A DNA stretch of 64,000 nt from the NCBI RefSeq assembly GCF_006438955.1, contig NZ_RCZK01000003.1:124001-188000 (forward strand), in the 5' to 3' direction. This DNA comes from Sphingomonas oligophenolica. GTDB lineage: Bacteria > Pseudomonadota > Alphaproteobacteria > Sphingomonadales > Sphingomonadaceae. A program made the translations under genes and the position numbers. The notes under the pieces are model-generated. The model had not been told where the DNA came from and did not search any database. It saw nothing but the letters and a program-made list of their open reading frames with translations. This document shows, in pieces, positions 45,107 to 54,154 of this stretch (within the stretch, counting starts at the first letter, position 1; each line of letters opens with the position of its first letter).

Positions 45107-46201
45107 ATGTTCGTTCTCGGTGATCCGGCTCACGGTTCGCACCGCCACCACAAAGAAAACGCTGTACTCGTCTCCAGCTACCTCGAAGCCTTGGAACTGG
45201 TGCGAAAAGGCTTCGCCATCCGCATGTCGGATGGTCGATCAGCGCCCAGTCTCGTCGCGCCGGGCTCGCTTGAGTTTATCGTCGAGCCCGTCAACCGGCT
45301 CGACGACCTGTGGACTTACACCATGCCCGAGCCGCCCTTTTCACTGGAAGCGGTCATGGTTGAACTGAAGCAGCACCTGCGATCGCAAGCCGCGGATTTG
45401 GGTCTAATCGCCAGCGGGGACGCAGCGAGCGCATTCATCGGCTTTCCATTCGATCCGGTCGACGATGGCGAGAGCAGCGAAGCGCTGGAGCGCATCGACT
45501 TATCGCGGTTCAACATGACGCGCATCGTCACCGCCTCCTATCATAGCGCGTTCCGTCCAACCGCCGAGAGCCGATCGATCTCGGAGGACGACGTCGAAGA
45601 GCTGGAGCAGATCATGGTCGGCTCACTCGCTCGGTTCAGCCGTCGGCACGGTTCGCCGCTCGACCGCGAGGGAAGTGCGCTCCAGCGAACGATCCTTTCG
45701 GCCTATTACAGGTGGAAGATCGCTGATGGCTGTTTCCTCGCAAGCGAGGCGTCAGACGGAAAGGACGGCGCAATCGATCAAAGCGTTACCGAGGCAGTGG
45801 CGGCTCTCACCGGCATGCCGGCGACCGCTGTACGCAACACGCTCAGCCGCGATGGCCTGAGCGTGGTCAGGTCGAAACTCGACCTGCCGGCGCTGACAGA
45901 CTGGGTCGTCACCCGCCGTAACTTCTCGCCTCTACGTGAAGAGGAGACATACGAGGGGCGGTGGGCTTGGAGGATCGCCAACGATCTTCACGATCAGCCG
46001 GGACCCACAGGGTTCGCGAAAGCCCGCTCCCGGATTGCCGACCCTTTGCCCGACCTCGACGAGGCCGAAGCCGCTGTCATGAAACGCCGCGCCTCTAACG
46101 AGATGCCGACCGCGGCCGAACTGCGACGCTACGCTTTGGCGCTGCATGTCTCGCCTGACTCTCTGTTCTCAGCGCTTCAGACCCTTTTCGGTCGGCGCTG
46201 A
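45107..46201 (+). CDS. Hypothetical accessory protein, unknown fold
   Basis: 364 residues from the first in-frame ATG (MFVLGDPAHGSHRHHKENAV...). It is soluble, acidic in the middle (DDGESSEALERID, SISEDDVEELEQIM) and ends with a helical segment (PTAAELRRYALALHVSPDSLFSALQTLFG). The open frame extends upstream to just after the DUF4258-like gene. An ATT at 45026 is 5 bases after GGAGAA and would add 27 protein-like residues, so the true start may be non-ATG. I do not recognise the family. Cotranscribed with its neighbours. Confidence 0.7.
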   Translation: MFVLGDPAHGSHRHHKENAVLVSSYLEALELVRKGFAIRMSDGRSAPSLVAPGSLEFIVEPVNRLDDLWTYTMPEPPFSLEAVMVELKQHLRSQAADLGLIASGDAASAFIGFPFDPVDDGESSEALERIDLSRFNMTRIVTASYHSAFRPTAESRSISEDDVEELEQIMVGSLARFSRRHGSPLDREGSALQRTILSAYYRWKIADGCFLASEASDGKDGAIDQSVTEAVAALTGMPATAVRNTLSRDGLSVVRSKLDLPALTDWVVTRRNFSPLREEETYEGRWAWRIANDLHDQPGPTGFAKARSRIADPLPDLDEAEAAVMKRRASNEMPTAAELRRYALALHVSPDSLFSALQTLFGRR

Positions 46202-46236
46202 TCTGCGTCCGCAACTCTAAATCCACAAAGGAAGCT

Positions 46237-47022
46237 ATGGCCCAGTCTCTTTTTCCGCGCTTCGCCACGACCGTCCGCGATCTCACCGATGTCGAAGTCT
46301 CCGACCCGCGCACTTCGGCCAAACTGGCCTTGGCGCATGCCGATGCGGGCGGCCGAACCGTGTCGATGGTCTACGCTCCATTCGACCATATGAACCCGAC
46401 AGCGCGCATCGCCATTGTCGGCCTGACGCCAGGCCTTCAACAAGCCCGGAACGCGCTTTCGGCTGCACGAGCCGCCCTGCGTCGTGGTGCCAGCGTAAAT
46501 GACGCAGCTGCGGAAGCGAAGGTGTTCGCCAGCTTTTCGGGTCCGATGCGCGCCAACTTAGTCGCCATGCTCGATCGGATCGGCGTTGCGCGGCGTCTCG
46601 GGCTTGCGTCCACCGCCTTGCTCTGGAGCGAGCGCGCAGACCTCGTCCATTTCACCTCGGCGCTACGCTACCCGGTCTTTGTCGATGGCGAAAACTGGTC
46701 CGGGCAGCCCGACGCGCTTCGCATCCCGCCTATGCGGCACTGGCTGCTGACCTATCTGGGCGAAGAACTGCGCTCGTTGCGCGGCGCGCTCCTGGTACCG
46801 TTAGGGCCGAAGGTCAGCATGATGCTCGATTACCTAGCGGATCAGGGCATCGTAGATCGCTCGACCATTCTGGACGGTCTTCCCCATCCGAGCGGGGCGA
46901 ATGCCGAGCGCATCGCCTACTTCCTTGGACAGAAGCCCCGCGATCGGCTTTCGGCGAAGACGAACCCGACGCGGCTGGATGCTGCTCGTGCGTCGCTCGA
47001 GGCGAAGCTCAAGGCCGGGTAG
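46237..47022 (+). CDS. Uracil-DNA glycosylase-superfamily-like protein
   Basis: A 261-residue protein. ARIAIVGLTPGLQQARNAL resembles the water-activating/uracil pocket motif (VG..PG) of UDG-fold enzymes, and the C-terminal DGLPHPSGANAERI resembles their HPS leucine-loop motif. The catalytic polar residue after PG is not an obvious D or N. The assignment is by motif only. UDG-fold proteins in accessory DNA can excise modified bases, and at least one (Brig1) defends against phage. The upstream gene stop is 35 bp away and the next gene starts 7 bp downstream. Confidence 0.6.
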   Translation: MAQSLFPRFATTVRDLTDVEVSDPRTSAKLALAHADAGGRTVSMVYAPFDHMNPTARIAIVGLTPGLQQARNALSAARAALRRGASVNDAAAEAKVFASFSGPMRANLVAMLDRIGVARRLGLASTALLWSERADLVHFTSALRYPVFVDGENWSGQPDALRIPPMRHWLLTYLGEELRSLRGALLVPLGPKVSMMLDYLADQGIVDRSTILDGLPHPSGANAERIAYFLGQKPRDRLSAKTNPTRLDAARASLEAKLKAG

Positions 47023-47029
47023 CGAGCAA

Positions 47030-47965
47030 ATGAGCGGAGGCCTTCGTCCTCTGCTTGAGTTTCAGCGCGACAAGCTCGACAGTTTCCCGGCCACGGCATG
47101 GAGTCTTTTGGTCGGCCGGTTCCTCGGCGGCATGGCGATTACACTGATCGCGCTCGGCATCACCACATCGCTGTTGCGTTACAGGCTTTACGACGCGGAC
47201 CGGGCGATCAGCCGCTCGGTCGCGTTCGGCGCGTTGACGCTGGCGCTGCTCGCGGTCTTCGCCGGCAGCGAAAAAATCATCGAAGTGCTGGGAGAGGAAT
47301 ATTTCGGCGAAAGCCTGGGCGCACTGGCCGGCGGGATCGGCGCGGCGATCGCGGCTGTGATGATTGCGCCGTTGCATCACCGCGTGACGCATTGGGCAGA
47401 ACATCGTTTTCAGGGCGCACTGATCAAGCTGCGAACCGGCCTGCCGCTGCTGGTCGGCGACATGCGCGAAACCGCGACGCCCACGCATCTCGCTGAGGTG
47501 CTGCTCGATCGTGTCGAGAGCGGCGTGCGAGCAAGCCGCGGCGCTATCGTAATCGATAGTAAGGTGGCGGCGGCCAAGGGGATCGCTGTTGATGCGGTAC
47601 AGGAATGGCTTGGCGCTTGGGTCGTGTCATCACAAGTCAGCGCACTCGATTGCGATCGAACCGACACGTTGTTCCCGTTGCGCGCCCCATTATACGCCGA
47701 CGGTGTCGGGATGGTCGGCTGGCTGCTATTGGGCGGGCGGCCCGATGGAAGCTTCTACGGCAAGGACGAGCGCGTCACTATCGCCACGATATCTGAGCCC
47801 ACCGCCCGCGCGCTGGCGATTGCCTTACAGCGCGCCGCACGAGAAGCGGCACGCGCCGAGGAGATTGGCGCGCTGCGCGGGGAAATCGGCGATCTTCGCG
47901 CGATCGTTGCGCGTCTCGGAAGCCATCGTCGCGCGGGATTCCGCCCTGCCGCGGAGGGTGCGTAA
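47030..47965 (+). CDS. Membrane sensor-like protein with GAF-like domain, no kinase
   Basis: A 311-residue protein: three or four hydrophobic segments in the first 125 residues including LLRYRLYDADRAISRSVAFGALT, a sequence typical of the last membrane helices of multi-pass sensor kinases, then PLHHRVTHWAEHRFQ and a GAF-like domain (about 150-280, LLDRVESGVRASRGAIVID ... VGWLLLGGRPDG). A C-terminal coiled coil (EEIGALRGEIGDLRAIVARL) replaces a kinase core. It looks like the sensory half of a larger protein. The ATG at 47030 is 7 bp after the UDG-like gene. Confidence 0.65.
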   Translation: MSGGLRPLLEFQRDKLDSFPATAWSLLVGRFLGGMAITLIALGITTSLLRYRLYDADRAISRSVAFGALTLALLAVFAGSEKIIEVLGEEYFGESLGALAGGIGAAIAAVMIAPLHHRVTHWAEHRFQGALIKLRTGLPLLVGDMRETATPTHLAEVLLDRVESGVRASRGAIVIDSKVAAAKGIAVDAVQEWLGAWVVSSQVSALDCDRTDTLFPLRAPLYADGVGMVGWLLLGGRPDGSFYGKDERVTIATISEPTARALAIALQRAAREAARAEEIGALRGEIGDLRAIVARLGSHRRAGFRPAAEGA

Positions 47966-48144
47966 CTGCCGCCATCGATTGATCCAGCGAACGACAGCTG
48001 GGCAATCCTCGTTCCCGAAAGGTGTCGGACTGCAAACCACCAGTTCCGGCCGCACGCAGCAGCGAAAAACGATACTGCAGGGGGTCGGGCGATTGGCGCC
48101 CCGGAGGCGGACGCTAGGGCGGCGCGTAGGAATGCGCGATCGGC

Positions 48145-48648
48145 TTAGCAGCCGGGGCCGCGGCAGCCGAGCGTTACATAATTGTGGGAGACGAGACGCC
48201 ACTCGGTCGATCGTTTCGACCAGTGCGCTAAATAGGTGCCGTATGGCGTCGCGGCACCCGATGGCCGTTCCGCCGGGCATCGCCAGTTGCCGATTTCGGC
48301 GGCTCTCAACACGCCGCCGGCCTGGCCCACGGTGATGTTCGCGGGCTGCCTGACACAGCGGTTCGCGGGGTGCGGCGAGGCAAAATCATCCGCCCAGCGT
48401 TGCCGCATCTCCTCCTTGCTGCGAATGATGCCGTCATTGCCGCCAACCAGCACATAATCGTCGGCCGCCATGCGCATCGTGCCGTCGAGATCGCTGGCGG
48501 CGATGGCCGCGTTGTTGGCGCGGCGAAGTTCGATGATGGCCGCTTTCTCGGCTTTCATTTCGGACGCTGTCGGCGGCTTTGCCATGCCGGCGGCGCTCAG
48601 CGACACGGCGAGGGTCAGGCCCATCGGCCAGCTATAGCGAAATGACAT
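48145..48648 (-). CDS. Secreted nuclear-transport-factor-2-like protein (DUF4440)
   Basis: A 167-residue exported protein: signal peptide MSFRYSWPMGLTLAVSLSAAGMA, then an NTF2-like cone fold with IIELRRANNAAIAASDLDGTMRMAADDYVLVGG (in parts), the SKEEMRQRWADDF helix and the strand TEWRLVSHNYVTLGC. Four cysteines in the C-terminal half suggest disulfides. Function unknown; many relatives bind or convert small molecules. Opposite in strand to the preceding operon. Confidence 0.8.
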   Translation of the reverse strand: MSFRYSWPMGLTLAVSLSAAGMAKPPTASEMKAEKAAIIELRRANNAAIAASDLDGTMRMAADDYVLVGGNDGIIRSKEEMRQRWADDFASPHPANRCVRQPANITVGQAGGVLRAAEIGNWRCPAERPSGAATPYGTYLAHWSKRSTEWRLVSHNYVTLGCRGPGC

Positions 48649-49243
48649 GATCCGGACCCCCAGTCCGCCGCACCTTAGTGGGGATGGCCGACGAGGGAAA
48701 TGCTTCTTCGGTTGGCGATGGTGCCGGCTGTTGGCGAGGAGAAGAAGCGGGATCCCGGGCCGAGCCCAAGTGAAAATTGACGATGTCCGCTCCCCACCAG
48801 CTTCGGACCCTCATAAACGCGCGACGGAGGGCTCGCGTGAGCGTCGGGTTTTAGGGACACCGATCCGCGTGCTGAACGGCGGCAGTTAGGGCGCAAAGCT
48901 GCCGTTGCACTCCTGCTAAATAACCGTGCCCTTACTTCAGATCGCCGCCCCAAAGCGGCCGACCGCTACCCACCATTTGTCCAGCTCGCGCCTATCTGCA
49001 CGAATGCACCTTCGAGTTTTCCCCATCGCCGACAGCGACCGGCACAATGCCTTGCCAATTCACCAATCAAGATAACGCGCGAAAAACGGCGGTCTGGCAG
49101 GTAACACGAGCTACATGCTGCCTCCTGAAACGCTATTGCGCACTTTCGATCGTTTTTACAGATTGATGGTAAGTCATTGAGTTTCTTTTAGCCTAAGAAC
49201 TCAATTTTTACACCGTTGCCCGCAGAAAAACGTTGTTGTTAGT
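48649..49243. other. Long intergenic stretch, degenerate
   Basis: About 600 bp with no convincing gene on either strand. Lower GC and T-rich toward 49200. CCCGCAGAAAA at 49219-49229 matches part of the island subterminal repeat and lies just before the tRNA fragment. It looks like decayed insertion-end sequence. Confidence 0.4.
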
Positions 49244-49283
49244 AGCTTGGGAAGCTTCTGCTCTGCCATTGAGCTACACCCGC
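49244..49283 (-). repeat. Fragment of tRNA-Gly, 5' 40 bases
   Basis: Identical to the 5' half of the intact tRNA-Gly (44207-44246), from the 5' end to the anticodon loop, except for one change at 49265 in the D loop. No 3' half follows. A relic of an insertion that split or replaced the original tRNA gene. The next 190 bp to rdgB hold only a 14-codon ATG frame. Confidence 0.8.
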
Positions 49284-49474
49284 GACAACAACGACTTGAC
49301 GCCGTTCTGACCGCCTTTGGAGGACCGGTTTACAAAGCCGGATTACGATCCTCCTGCAATCCGACGGTCACCTGCCACGTTACGAGCGGTGTCGTCAACG
49401 TCGATACGACGCACGCATTCACCCACGTCTGGCCACCTCCGTGGCAAGATCGGTGGGCGTCATGGCTTGGCCAC

Positions 49475-50101
49475 CTAGAAGACCGCGTCTACCAATTGCC
49501 TGAAGGCGTCGGCGCGGTGGCCGATCGCATGTTTTTGCGTGAATTCCATTTCGCCGAAGGTCCGGTCGTGGCCGTCGGGCAGGAACATCGCGTCGTAGCC
49601 GAAGCCGTTCGGTCCACGGGGGGGCCAGACGAGCGTGCCGTCGACGCGGCCTTCGAACCATTCGACATGACCGTCGGGCCAGGCGAGCGCGAGCGCGCAG
49701 ACGAAATGCGCGTCGCGGGGCGGGTCCGGCTGGTCGTTCAGGCGGTCCTCGACGAGCCGCATCGCGAGATCGAAATCCTTGGCCTCGCCCGCCCAGCGCG
49801 CCGAGAAGATGCCAGGATCGCCGCCCAACGCATCGACGCACAGCCCGCTGTCGTCGGCAAGCGCGGGGAGGCCCGACAGGTCGGCGGCCTGGAGCGCCTT
49901 AAGCTCGGCGTTGGCGACGAAGGTGGTGCCGGTTTCTTCGGGTTCGGGCAGGTCGAGATCGGCAGCGGACACGACCTCGAGCCCGTGGCCCTGGAGCAAC
50001 TCGGCGATCTCGCGGACCTTGCCCGGATTGTGGCTGGCGATGACGAGCTTGCCCGCGGCGAGCTTGCGGATCGCCTGCGGATCCCTGCCTTCGCCGCTCA
50101 T
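49475..50101 (-). CDS. rdgB: XTP/dITP diphosphatase (non-canonical purine NTP pyrophosphatase)
   Basis: A 208-residue house-cleaning enzyme that removes dITP and XTP from the nucleotide pool. HAM1 family motifs: [55 protein letters not shown] and the C-terminal HRADAFRQL. The start codon overlaps the rph stop (ATGA), so the two are translationally coupled. The tRNA fragment about 190 bp downstream marks the right end of the accessory region. Confidence 0.95.
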   Translation of the reverse strand: MSGEGRDPQAIRKLAAGKLVIASHNPGKVREIAELLQGHGLEVVSAADLDLPEPEETGTTFVANAELKALQAADLSGLPALADDSGLCVDALGGDPGIFSARWAGEAKDFDLAMRLVEDRLNDQPDPPRDAHFVCALALAWPDGHVEWFEGRVDGTLVWPPRGPNGFGYDAMFLPDGHDRTFGEMEFTQKHAIGHRADAFRQLVDAVF

Positions 50102-50811
50102 TTTACGGCTTCGGCCTGGGCGCGGAAAATGTCCTGGCAGCCCATCCGCGCGAGGCGGAGCAGCCGGAGCAGGGCTTCCTCGTCATAGGTCGCGCCCTCG
50201 GCGGTCGCCTGCGCCTCGGCGATGTTGCCGTTTTCGAGGAGGACGAAATTGGCATCGGCGTCGGCGTTCGAATCCTCGTCGTAATCGAGGTCGAGCACGG
50301 GGTTGCCCTTATAGATCCCGCAGCTGACCGCGGCGACCTTCTGCGTCAGCGGGTCGGTCGTCAGCTTCCCGCTCGCCATCAGCCCGTCGATCGCGAGCCT
50401 GAGCGCGACCCACGCGCCCGAAATCGCGGCGGTGCGGGTGCCGCCATCGGCCTGGATCACGTCGCAATCGAGCGTGATCTGGCGTTCACCCAGCGCCTTG
50501 AGGTCGGTTACGGCGCGCAAACTGCGGCCGATCAATCGCTGGATTTCCTGCGTCCGTCCCGATTGCTTGCCCTTGGCGGCTTCGCGATTGCCCCGGGTGT
50601 GCGTCGCGCGGGGCAGCATGCCATATTCGGCGGTCACCCAGCCTTCGCCCTTGCCGCGCAGCCACGGCGGCAGCCGTTCCTCGACGCTGGCGGTGACGAG
50701 CACCTTGGTGTCGCCGAACCCGATCAGGACCGATCCTTCCGCGTGGCGGGTGAAATGGGGTTCGATCGTAATTGCGCGCATCTGGTCTGGCGCACGGCCG
50801 CTGGGGCGCAT
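50098..50811 (-). CDS. rph: Ribonuclease PH
   Basis: A 237-residue phosphorolytic 3'-5' exonuclease that trims tRNA 3' ends. Signatures: [25 protein letters not shown] in two halves, [34 protein letters not shown] and [20 protein letters not shown] in parts. The start [17 protein letters not shown] at 50811 matches the family, while the longer frame is an antisense artefact. Divergent from hrcA by 63 bp. Confidence 0.96.
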   Translation of the reverse strand: MRPSGRAPDQMRAITIEPHFTRHAEGSVLIGFGDTKVLVTASVEERLPPWLRGKGEGWVTAEYGMLPRATHTRGNREAAKGKQSGRTQEIQRLIGRSLRAVTDLKALGERQITLDCDVIQADGGTRTAAISGAWVALRLAIDGLMASGKLTTDPLTQKVAAVSCGIYKGNPVLDLDYDEDSNADADANFVLLENGNIAEAQATAEGATYDEEALLRLLRLARMGCQDIFRAQAEAVK

Positions 50812-50874
50812 GGGTGTTCCTTCGATTGGTTCGGCGGCGGGCGTAGCCTTTCGGATCGGCGCTCGCCAGCCTAG

Positions 50875-51927
50875 ATGTCCACCATGGTCACCACCCCCGT
50901 CACCGAATTGACCGATCGTGCGCGCGACATCTTTCGCGCGGTGGTCGACGGTTATGTCGAGAACGGGATGCCGATTGGGTCGAAGACGATCGCGCTGGCG
51001 TCGGGGCTCAATCTGTCGCCCGCGTCGATCCGGGGCGTGATGCAAGAGCTCGAGGAACTCGGCCTGCTCGCCAGCCCGCACACCAGCGCGGGGCGGATCC
51101 CGACCGAGCGGGGGCTGCGGCTGTTCGTCGACGGGATGATGCAGGTGCTCGAGCCGAGCGAGGACGAACGCGCCGCGATCGAATCGCGGGTCGGCGGCGG
51201 CGGCCCGGTCGAGGAAGCGCTGGCGGCGACGACCGCGGCGCTGTCAGGGCTGTCGGCGTGCGCGGGGCTGGTGATGGTGCCCAAGCGTGAACTGACGCTG
51301 CGCTCGATCGGATTCGTGCCGCTGTCCCCCGATCAGGCAATGGCGGTGCTGGTGAGCGAGGACGGATCGGTCGAGAACCGCGTCGTCGCGCTGCCGCCGG
51401 GGATGAACCCCAGCGCGCTGGTGGAGGCGGGCAATTACATGACCGCGACGCTCGGTGGGCTGACGCTGGTCGAGGCGCGGGCGCGGGTCGAGCGCGATCT
51501 GGCCGCGGGGCAAGCCGCGGTCGATATGGCGGCGCGCGCGCTGATCGAACAGGGGCTGGTGGTGTGGAGCGAGGATGCCGCGCGGCGCCCGGTGCTGATC
51601 GTGCGCGGGCAGGGACGGCTGATCGACGCCGCCGCCGCCGCCGATCTCGACCGGGTGCGCGATCTGCTCGACGATCTGGAGGGCAAGCAGGAGATCGCCG
51701 GGCTGCTCGACAGCGCGCGCGCGGGCGACGCGACCCGGATCTTCATCGGGGCGGAAAACAAGCTGTTCGCGCTCAGTGGCTCGTCGGTGATCGCGCGCCC
51801 GTTCCGCGGGCCGGGCGGGCGCGTAGTCGGCGTGGTCGGGGTGATCGGGCCAACTCGGTTGAACTATGCGCGCGTCGTGCCCATGGTTGATTTTACCGCA
51901 GCAACGCTCGCCCGCTTGATGGGTTGA
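50875..51927 (+). CDS. hrcA: Heat-inducible transcription repressor HrcA
   Basis: A 350-residue repressor of class I heat-shock genes (groESL, often dnaK or grpE), which binds CIRCE and needs GroEL to fold. N-terminal winged helix ([49 protein letters not shown] in parts), a GAF-like middle domain and the C-terminal [18 protein letters not shown]. No CIRCE element is visible in the 63-bp gap to rph. ATG at 50875 or 50884. Followed by grpE. Confidence 0.95.
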   Translation: MSTMVTTPVTELTDRARDIFRAVVDGYVENGMPIGSKTIALASGLNLSPASIRGVMQELEELGLLASPHTSAGRIPTERGLRLFVDGMMQVLEPSEDERAAIESRVGGGGPVEEALAATTAALSGLSACAGLVMVPKRELTLRSIGFVPLSPDQAMAVLVSEDGSVENRVVALPPGMNPSALVEAGNYMTATLGGLTLVEARARVERDLAAGQAAVDMAARALIEQGLVVWSEDAARRPVLIVRGQGRLIDAAAAADLDRVRDLLDDLEGKQEIAGLLDSARAGDATRIFIGAENKLFALSGSSVIARPFRGPGGRVVGVVGVIGPTRLNYARVVPMVDFTAATLARLMG

Positions 51928-51957
51928 ACACTGATGGACGTGAACACAGGAACCATG

Positions 51958-52500
51958 ATGACCGACAACGACGATACGCAGGCGACCGATCTGCGCGAAG
52001 AGACCGCCGACGCCGCGCCCGAACTGGCCGAGCACGACCGGATCGGCGAGCTCGAACACCAGCTCGCCGAGGCGAAGCAGAATGTCCTGTACGCGCAGGC
52101 GGAGGTCCAGAACGTTCGCCGCCGCGCCGAGCGCGAGGCGCAGGACGCGCGTGCCTATGCTGCGACCAACTTCGCGCGCGACATCCTGTCGGTGAGCGAC
52201 AATCTGGCGCGCGGGCTGGCCGCGATGCCCGCCGATCTGCGCGCGGACGACAAGATGAAGGGCCTTGTCGCGGGGCTGGAGGCGACCGGGCGCGAGCTCG
52301 ACACCGTCTTCGCGCGCCACGGGATCACCAAGATCGAGGCGATGGGCGCGATGCTCGACCCCAACAAGCATCAGGCGATGGTCGAACTGCCTAGCGATGC
52401 CGAACCGGGGACGATCGTCCAGGAAATGCAGGTCGGCTATATGATCAAGGACCGTTTGCTCCGCCCCGCGTTGGTCGGAGTCGCCAAGAAGGGAGAATGA
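51958..52500 (+). CDS. grpE: Nucleotide exchange factor GrpE
   Basis: A 180-residue DnaK cochaperone. Long coiled coil at the N-terminus (HDRIGELEHQLAEAKQNVLYAQAEVQNVRRRAERE, seen in parts) and a beta domain with the end signature MQVGYMIKDRLLRPALVGVAK. AGGAA just upstream fits the ATG at 51958 best; ATGs at 51955 and 51934 are in frame. 30 bp after hrcA and overlapping the next small gene by 4 bases. Confidence 0.95.
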   Translation: MTDNDDTQATDLREETADAAPELAEHDRIGELEHQLAEAKQNVLYAQAEVQNVRRRAEREAQDARAYAATNFARDILSVSDNLARGLAAMPADLRADDKMKGLVAGLEATGRELDTVFARHGITKIEAMGAMLDPNKHQAMVELPSDAEPGTIVQEMQVGYMIKDRLLRPALVGVAKKGE

Positions 52501-52712
52501 TGCCCCATCATGATACCGGTCGCGACGACGTCGGTCGGTTTGCCCGCTTGTTCGGGCGAGCCGACCCCTATCGTCTGGCCGCAGTGCTGAAGCGGCGCCC
52601 GCGCAAGCGGCGCGGCAAGGACGATGATGGGCACGAGCCGTGCCCGGTCGAGCCGAACCGGCCGCTCGATCTGTCGGGCGGCGCAGCGGCGGCGCTGGAA
52701 TTCGACACCTAA
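52497..52712 (+). CDS. Small basic hypothetical protein coupled to grpE
   Basis: A 71-residue protein (MMPHHDTGRDDVGRFARLFGRADPYRLAAVLKRRP...), its ATG overlapping the grpE stop. Mid-section KRRPRKRRGKDDD is strongly basic then acidic. The family is not recognised; the coupling argues that it is translated. Confidence 0.55.
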   Translation: MMPHHDTGRDDVGRFARLFGRADPYRLAAVLKRRPRKRRGKDDDGHEPCPVEPNRPLDLSGGAAAALEFDT

Positions 52713-52724
52713 TATCGTCCCACC

Positions 52725-52752
52725 GTCATGCCGGACCAAGTCCCGGGGTGAC
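52725..52752. repeat. Shortened copy of the palindromic repeat at 1343-1436
   Basis: Begins GTCATGCCGGAC and ends CCCGGGGTGAC, the two outer ends of the larger element with most of the middle missing. Lies in the 70-bp gap before the threonine synthase gene. Confidence 0.6.
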
Positions 52753-52783
52753 GGCGTGGCTTGGTTGGGGTTAGGGCGGAATC

Positions 52784-54007
52784 ATGAACCAGAACCTCAC
52801 CGCCGAACGCCCGACCTTCGTTACCCATCTCGAATGCTCGCTGACCGGGCAGTGTTATGACGCCGACACGCTCCATGGGTTGTCGGAGGCGGGGCGACCG
52901 CTGCTCGTCCGTTACGATCTCGATGCGGTTGCGGCGAATCTGCCCAGGCCGATGCTCGACGCCCGCCCGACCGACCTGTGGCGCTGGCGCGAACTGCTTC
53001 CCGTGCGCCGGACCGCGAACGTCGTCAGCCTGGGCGAGATCGAAACCCCGCTGGTGGCGATCCCAGTTTCGGGCGGTGCCAATGTGCTGGTGAAGGACGA
53101 GGGACGGCTTCCCACCGGCAGCTTCAAGGCGCGCGGGCTCGTCATGGCGGTGGCGATGGCAAAGGAACTGGGGGTGACGCGGATCGCGATGCCGACCAAT
53201 GGGAACGCGGGCGCCGCGCTCGCCGCCTACGCCACCCGCGTGGGGATCGAGACGATCGTGTTCTGCCCCGAAGACACCCCCGAGGTGAACGTCCGCGAGA
53301 TCGCGCTGCAGGGTGCGCGGGTGTGGCGCGTCAACGGGCTGATCGACGATTGCGGCGCGATCGTCGGCAAGGGGGCGGCCGAGGGGCGATGGTTCGATTT
53401 CTCGACACTGAAAGAACCCTATCGGATCGAGGGCAAGAAGACGATGGGGCTGGAGCTCGCGGCGCAATTCGGGTGGAAATTGCCCGACGCGATCTTTTAT
53501 CCGACCGGCGGCGGCACCGGGCTGATCGGGATGTGGAAGGCGTTCGACGAGCTGGAGGCGATGGGCTGGATCGGCGCCGAACGCCCACGCATGTACGCGG
53601 TTCAGGCGTCGGGCTGTGCGCCGATCGTCAAGGCGTTCGAGGCGGGCCAGGAACATGCCGAGCGGTGGGAGGACGCGCATACCGTCGCGGCGGGCATTCG
53701 CGTGCCGAAGGCGGTGGGCGATTTCCTGATCCTGCGCGCGGTGCGCGCGAGCGGCGGCAAGGCGGTCGCGGTGGGCGATCCCGCGATTCTGCAGGCGGTC
53801 GACGATGCCGCGCGGCACGATGGCTTGCTGCTCTGTCCTGAGGGCGGCGCGACGCTGGCGGCCTATCGCGAGGCGGTGAAGATCGGCGAGGTCGACCCCG
53901 GTGAAACCGTCGTCCTGTTCAACTGCGCGACGGGGCTGAAATACCCGATGCCCGCCGCGCCGCGCACGCTCGACCGGCACCAGCCGATCGACTTCGACGC
54001 GCTGTGA
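52784..54007 (+). CDS. Threonine synthase
   Basis: A 407-residue PLP enzyme converting O-phosphohomoserine to threonine. The N-terminal THLECSLTGQCYDADTLHGLS and the PLP lysine in TGSFKARGL, together with the phosphate-binding loop PTGGGTGLIGMWKAF and the C-terminal CATGLKYPM, mark the plant-type / ThrC class. A serine/threonine dehydratase-like role is less likely because of the N-terminal domain and the LKY motif. Monocistronic, with a terminator-like hairpin downstream. Confidence 0.88.
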   Translation: MNQNLTAERPTFVTHLECSLTGQCYDADTLHGLSEAGRPLLVRYDLDAVAANLPRPMLDARPTDLWRWRELLPVRRTANVVSLGEIETPLVAIPVSGGANVLVKDEGRLPTGSFKARGLVMAVAMAKELGVTRIAMPTNGNAGAALAAYATRVGIETIVFCPEDTPEVNVREIALQGARVWRVNGLIDDCGAIVGKGAAEGRWFDFSTLKEPYRIEGKKTMGLELAAQFGWKLPDAIFYPTGGGTGLIGMWKAFDELEAMGWIGAERPRMYAVQASGCAPIVKAFEAGQEHAERWEDAHTVAAGIRVPKAVGDFLILRAVRASGGKAVAVGDPAILQAVDDAARHDGLLLCPEGGATLAAYREAVKIGEVDPGETVVLFNCATGLKYPMPAAPRTLDRHQPIDFDAL

Positions 54008-54018
54008 ACCGTCGCGGC

Positions 54019-54044
54019 GCGGGCCGATTTGCATATCGGCCCGC
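54019..54044 (+). terminator. Hairpin after threonine synthase
   Basis: Perfect 10-bp stem (54019-54028 with 54035-54044) and a 6-base loop 12 bp after the stop; no U tract. Confidence 0.5.
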
Positions 54045-54154
54045 CACCGCCCATATTCACGATTATCCTAGTCGCATATCGACGGATTGCCCGGCGAGTC
54101 GAATCGGCGGGATCCGCCTTTCCCTGCTGCGTCCATCCCGAATAGGAGCAGCCC

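Larger units (their letters stand above)
44207..49283. mobile_element. Second tRNA-bounded accessory segment
   Basis: This segment is bounded by the intact tRNA-Gly 5' half (44207-44246) and a copy of the same 40 bases at 49244-49283, in the same orientation. Gene content is accessory (DUF4258-like, unknown protein, UDG-like, sensor-like membrane protein, secreted DUF4440-like). No recombinase is present. It may be a second, decayed insertion at the same tRNA or part of one composite island running 34979-49283. Confidence 0.5.

Noticed and set aside
49419..49463. ATG with AGGTGG after rdgB, 14 codons
   Set aside because: Too short and unlike hemW or any gene expected there; possibly the cut-off start of a lost gene, but unsupported.
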